Of a stretch of DNA of 64,000 nt, positions 60,166 to 64,000 are shown piece after piece; positions within the stretch are counted from its first letter, which is position 1, and every line of letters begins with the position of its first letter. The translations under genes were made by a program, and so were the position numbers. This DNA comes from Calonectria ilicicola (lineage: Eukaryota > Ascomycota > Sordariomycetes > Hypocreales > Nectriaceae): NCBI GenBank assembly GCA_020809705.1, contig CP085832.1:372001-436000 (forward strand), given 5' to 3'. The notes under the pieces are model-generated. The model did not search any database and was not told where the DNA came from. It saw only the letters and a program-made list of their open reading frames with translations.

Positions 60166-62426
60166 CTTTGATTCTCAACCCCCATCAGACTCTCGGCAGT
60201 CGTGAATTGAAGTCGTCGAACACCCGTCAAAAACCAGCGAAGCAATAGCCGCGGAGGATGGCAGCGTCTTTTATTCATTTCGCCTAACTCGTACTGCCCC
60301 CCCGTACTGGTGAAATTGCTATCGGCTCGTCCCTTTCTGGGTAGGGAATCGTTAGCTCACGCCATGGCCCGGCACTAAAAAGGGGGCTGTAGCCGGCGAT
60401 GCGACCATGGCGCGAAAGTCTGCCAGGGGTCCAACGCTTTCTAGCCAAGCTCCAGCCGAAAAGTTCCTGGCTAAAATGCTTCAGTGTCGCGGATAATGGG
60501 TCCGCCCGCTGCTGCTAGCCTGAAGCCTCGATGCGTAGTATTTGTTCATTCATCAAAACGTGCATAAAAGTCCCGTAGAGTTGGCAGGGGTCCCTGTCGA
60601 TGTGAGGAGACCAACTGGGGCACCGTTGCTTTTTCCAGCAATGGCGAGCCGAAAAATGCCTGGAAGAGCCATGCTATTGTTGGCATCGGAGAAGCCTCAC
60701 CGCGCGGCATCGCGATTGAGACATTGTGGTTTAGGACGATTAAGCCCGCCTCAGTGCAATTTATTTATTTAGCCGTCCCCAGAACTCAATTCGCAGTTCA
60801 TCAACAACAAATTGTAGCCGAGGCCGTAGGACGTTATGCTGCTCTGTGCTTAATTTATTTGATCTCGCATAAAGGGGCTGTGGGGCTGGCATAATTGCAT
60901 CTTGTGTGGCACTGTGGCACAAGATTCGATCAGCCAAACCCGAAAAACATCTAGCTCTCTCGTAGCTGTAGATCTTGACGGCCATCCCGTCACTTCTCAT
61001 TCCGCGCTGGACGGCTGGTCTGGACCGTGCGGTGCGACGGGGTGTCAATTTCAGGTGGCCGCTATGGAGGGCGCCTCATGGCGTGTTTTTGTGCAAGAAT
61101 CGCACAGAGAGGCATCAGTGGCGCTCGTTAACCCGCTTGTTAACCCGCTTGTTGGCACCATTTCGGGCGCGCGGAGAACGCGGCCACGAAGAGGCATTGT
61201 TCCCGTGTTGCCTCGACCAGAATACGCGGGATTGAATTGGAAGACAGGTGACATACAGCCTGTCATCCCCGCGAATGAGAATGACGCAGAGCTGACAGGG
61301 TTCCGCATCGCCGACTGAGACATAATCTTCGCCAATGGGCCTAAAACGCGAGCCATCGACTTCACCAAACAAATCTGTTTGTTCTCCGGCCAGCCACACG
61401 ATGCTTTTTCTCAGGTCTGCCAAACACGATTGGCGTGTTTTTGTTTCTTTCTTCCAGACTCGATCGATCCCCCCCTGCTCTTCTTCTAGAGCCGATTTCC
61501 AATCGTTGTCCAGCTGATCAGGTCCGGTGAAGCGGTACAGCAATTTGGGGGGAATGTCTCTCGGCTGGGGTCGAGACTCTTTTAAGTTGGTCTTTTCTTC
61601 CGCTGCCTGATTATGGGCGATTTGATAAATAAGCATCATCAGCTGCATGAGTAATCTCCATCATCCCGCCCGGACTTAGCTGACACTTTGGGGCGTTTTT
61701 TGAATTACATGGTCTCGGTGGGAGGGAAGAACAACAGACACCAACAGCCCCAACACAAGCTGCCCCCACATTGTATAATGAGAAATCGTTTGTGCCGATT
61801 TCCGATAAGAATCGCGGCTGGGTAGCTCCATTAGAAGCTGCAGGATGATCAATTCCCTTTGAAAGCGTGAATCCCGTGCTATGCTATGAACATCAGGTCT
61901 GAGCTGTGAGAACTAAAGGGCGCTTGTGATGCAGTGTCCCTGCATCTTCGGTCAAACTATGGTTGGGGCACAGATATCTCCGTGCACAAAATTGAAGGCG
62001 CTACCCTGAACGTGGTGATTTACGGAGTACACAAGACACCGATGAATTTTGAGGCAGTGCAGTTGGTTCAAACCCAAAAAACAATCAAGTCTCGAAGTTG
62101 CAGCCATCCAGCCTGACCAGTAAAGAGTTGTCGATTAGATAACCCACGTTTGGTAACAATTCTGCCTGCTTCACAGATGCGCAAATTGAAGCATAACTTT
62201 TCAACAAGAAAATTTTTTTTATTTGCCATCTATTGAACATGAATCAGAGGCAATTAAACTGTCTGACTTGACCTATCTTTGGTTTTTGTCTCAGAGTGTC
62301 ATACCAATTGGAACTGTGAACTCGCTTGTTTGTTATATTAAGATTGGCACTGTTTCACCAGCTTGAACCCAGCCGTTAGATGAATTATTAGGCGAATCAA
62401 GGGTATAAGGTCGAAACGGCACCCAT
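60166..62426. other. Long intergenic region
   Basis: 2.26 kb with no gene that I can support. A 177-codon open frame on - (61115-61648) overlaps other open frames, has no recognised motif and runs through a 12 bp tandem repeat (GTTAACCCGCTT twice, 61127-61150), so I treat it as chance. The left end should hold the promoter of the Ecm33-like gene. Confidence 0.4.
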
Positions 62427-64000
62427 GTGATTCAAATTCGGCAAATCACCCTCAATAATGAAGGTATCAGAGATGCACACGTTTTTTTGAGCATCTACCT
62501 GCTCATTGTCCTGTATTCTTCCAGGTCCTTTGCACAGAGTGATGCTACTAATTATGCAGTGCAGAGGGATCAATTGGAGTCTTATCTACACGATGGGGAT
62601 GTACCATTGTTGCGTGTCGGCTCAGCCGAATGGGCTGAACGTCTGAAGACTTGGATTTCTAGGTTAACTTACGAGCCTCTTGCAATGGCAATGCCCAAAA
62701 CGACTGAGCATATCCAGACAGCCGTTCTGTGTGGTGTCAAGTACGACGTACGAGTGAGCGCTATGAGTGGCGGGCATAGCTTCGGAGCATACCATCTTGG
62801 AGGCGAAGACAACCACTTGGCTATCAATGTGGAGCAAATGACCAGCGTAGTGCTCAGTAGCAACAATACCGCAAGAATCCAACCTGCAGCTCGTTTGGGC
62901 CATGTCGCACTGGAACTATTTCATCAAGGCCACAGAGCAATATCTCATGGCTCATGTCCTCAGTTGGTCGCCAATCTATCCGAAACTACGCCAAGAGATG
63001 TCACTAACTGTATACATTAACAGCGTTGACAGCGTTGATATCTCAGGGCATGTCTTGCATGGCGGTGTCGGCATAGTATCACGAAAGTACGGGCTCGCAT
63101 TGGACTGGTTGATTAGGGCAAAAGTTGTTCTGGCCAATGGAACTATTGTCTCCTGTTCTTCTTCTCATCACAAGGACCTCTTCTGGGCACTTCGCGGTGC
63201 GGGCTCATCATTTGGCATTGTTACCGAACTTGAGTTTAGTACTTTCGACGCACCTGACCAGGTTACACCGTTTACGGCCGAGTTTCCATGGAAGCAGAGG
63301 AGCGACGCGGTCTATGGCTTCAGAAAGATCTAAAACATGGCGGTATCCGCGCCTCCTGAATTTGATGCCAGGCTGTATTTGGCGTCGAAAAGCTACATGG
63401 AAGGCCTATACTACGGGTCTCGGAGCGACCTTGAGGAACTCATACAGCCACTCCTCGCAGAAACTAATGGGAGTCTATCATTCGCAAGACAGTAGGATGG
63501 ATAGAATCACTCGAATATTTTGCTGAAGGAATGGCACTGAATGATTCACGTGTTTCCTATTCGGTACGTATAGGCCTTTGTTTTGACAGCGTTCTGATAT
63601 TAACAATTGGCACAGGATGGAGCTTTTTATTCTACAAGCATCATGACTCCTTCTCTAAACGGCGAACAGATCGAGTCATTGATAAACCATGTGTTTTTGA
63701 ACCTCGATAACCCCAGGGCTCAACATTCTTGGGACCTAAGCCTCGAGTTTCACGGTGGCGACGATTCGGCCCTTGCAGAAGTTGAACCATCAGCAACCTC
63801 TTTCTTCCACAGAAATAAGCCACTCCTTTTTCAGCCTAATGAAATGGGGTTTGATGTGAAAGACTTCAAAGAGGTTGTATCAGTCCTGAAGGACTTTCGA
63901 GAAAGCGTCACGTCTTTGATGCCGGATGGAAGCTGGGGCATGTATGCCAACTATTTGGATACAGAAACTGATCACGAGACGGCACAGAAGCTGTACTGGG
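62427..64000 (+). pseudogene. Berberine-bridge / glucooligosaccharide-oxidase-like gene, 3' cut by window, disrupted
   Basis: Secreted flavoprotein oxidase of the VAO/PCMH family. A hydrophobic leader (V-F-L-S-I-Y-L-L-I-V-L-Y-S-S-R-S-F-A-Q) precedes the FAD domain with S-G-G-H-S-F-G-A-Y, whose His usually binds FAD covalently. H-G-S-C-P supplies the second attachment Cys; an intron from about 62965 joins it to [23 protein letters not shown] follows, then the substrate-domain L-Y-Y-G-S-R-S-D-L-E. Two faults interrupt the frame: TAA at 63331-63333, after which homologous codons continue (N-M-A-V-S-A-P-P-E-F), and a one-base frame shift near 63490 before G-W-I-E-S-L-E-Y-F. Another intron near 63564-63616 keeps later sequence readable to the window edge (G-M-Y-A-N-Y-L-D). 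Relatives oxidise oligosaccharides or alkaloid-type substrates with O2. Probably inactive as it stands, unless these are sequencing errors. Confidence 0.65.

Noticed and set aside
61115..61648. 177-codon open frame on -
   Set aside because: It passes through a 12 bp tandem repeat that gives a K-R-V-N repeat at its end, has no recognised fold and no splice support. Probably not a gene.
1..64000. CRISPR arrays, bacterial operons, insertion sequences
   Set aside because: The DNA is eukaryotic with spliceosomal introns. No regularly spaced repeats of CRISPR type and no transposase gene were seen.

Overview
The window is filamentous-ascomycete DNA (Pezizomycotina; the gene set suggests Sordariomycetes/Hypocreales, but I cannot name the species). 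Genes carry short 45-75 nt spliceosomal introns, intergenic stretches are long, and there is a eukaryotic tRNA-Val.

Layout. (1) 0.5-5.7 kb: a degenerate CorA-type magnesium-channel-like gene with in-frame TAG codons. (2) 5.8-39.5 kb: a biosynthetic cluster. From the left it holds a luciferase-like FMN monooxygenase, an UNC93/MFS-like transporter, a flavin (Baeyer-Villiger type) monooxygenase, a 4,534-residue NRPS (all on -), a 2.85 kb shared upstream region, and a 2,505-residue fully reducing polyketide synthase (+). NRPS and PKS are transcribed divergently and both reconstruct as uninterrupted reading frames across all introns. (3) 40.8-45.1 kb: a divergent pair in AT-rich, repeat-bearing DNA, made of a CorA-like membrane protein (-) and a RelA/SpoT-type nucleotide pyrophosphokinase (+). 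(4) 46-60 kb: GC-richer, housekeeping-looking DNA with an APC-family permease, an F-box protein, tRNA-Val(AAC), an unrecognised coiled-coil protein, a cytosolic GH2 glycosidase and an Ecm33-like cell-surface protein. (5) 62.4 kb to the right edge: a berberine-bridge/glucooligosaccharide-oxidase-like gene, cut by the window end and apparently damaged.

How the cluster may work (inference). The reducing PKS (KS-AT-DH-MT-ER-KR-ACP) would make a methylated, reduced acyl chain. The N-terminal C domain of the NRPS would take it up, and three adenylation modules would add three residues, the first epimerised. The order read is C-A-T-E-C-C-A-T-C-A-T-E. Two features are odd: a tandem C-C pair whose second member lacks the catalytic His, and a terminal epimerase-like domain lacking its catalytic Glu. 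No thioesterase, reductase, acyl-CoA ligase or acyltransferase gene is visible in the window. The two flavin oxygenases could tailor the product and the transporter could export it. The product is unknown to me.

The most speculative lead is the RelA/SpoT-like enzyme paired head-to-head with a CorA-like membrane protein. It resembles a nucleotide-signal synthase plus membrane effector.
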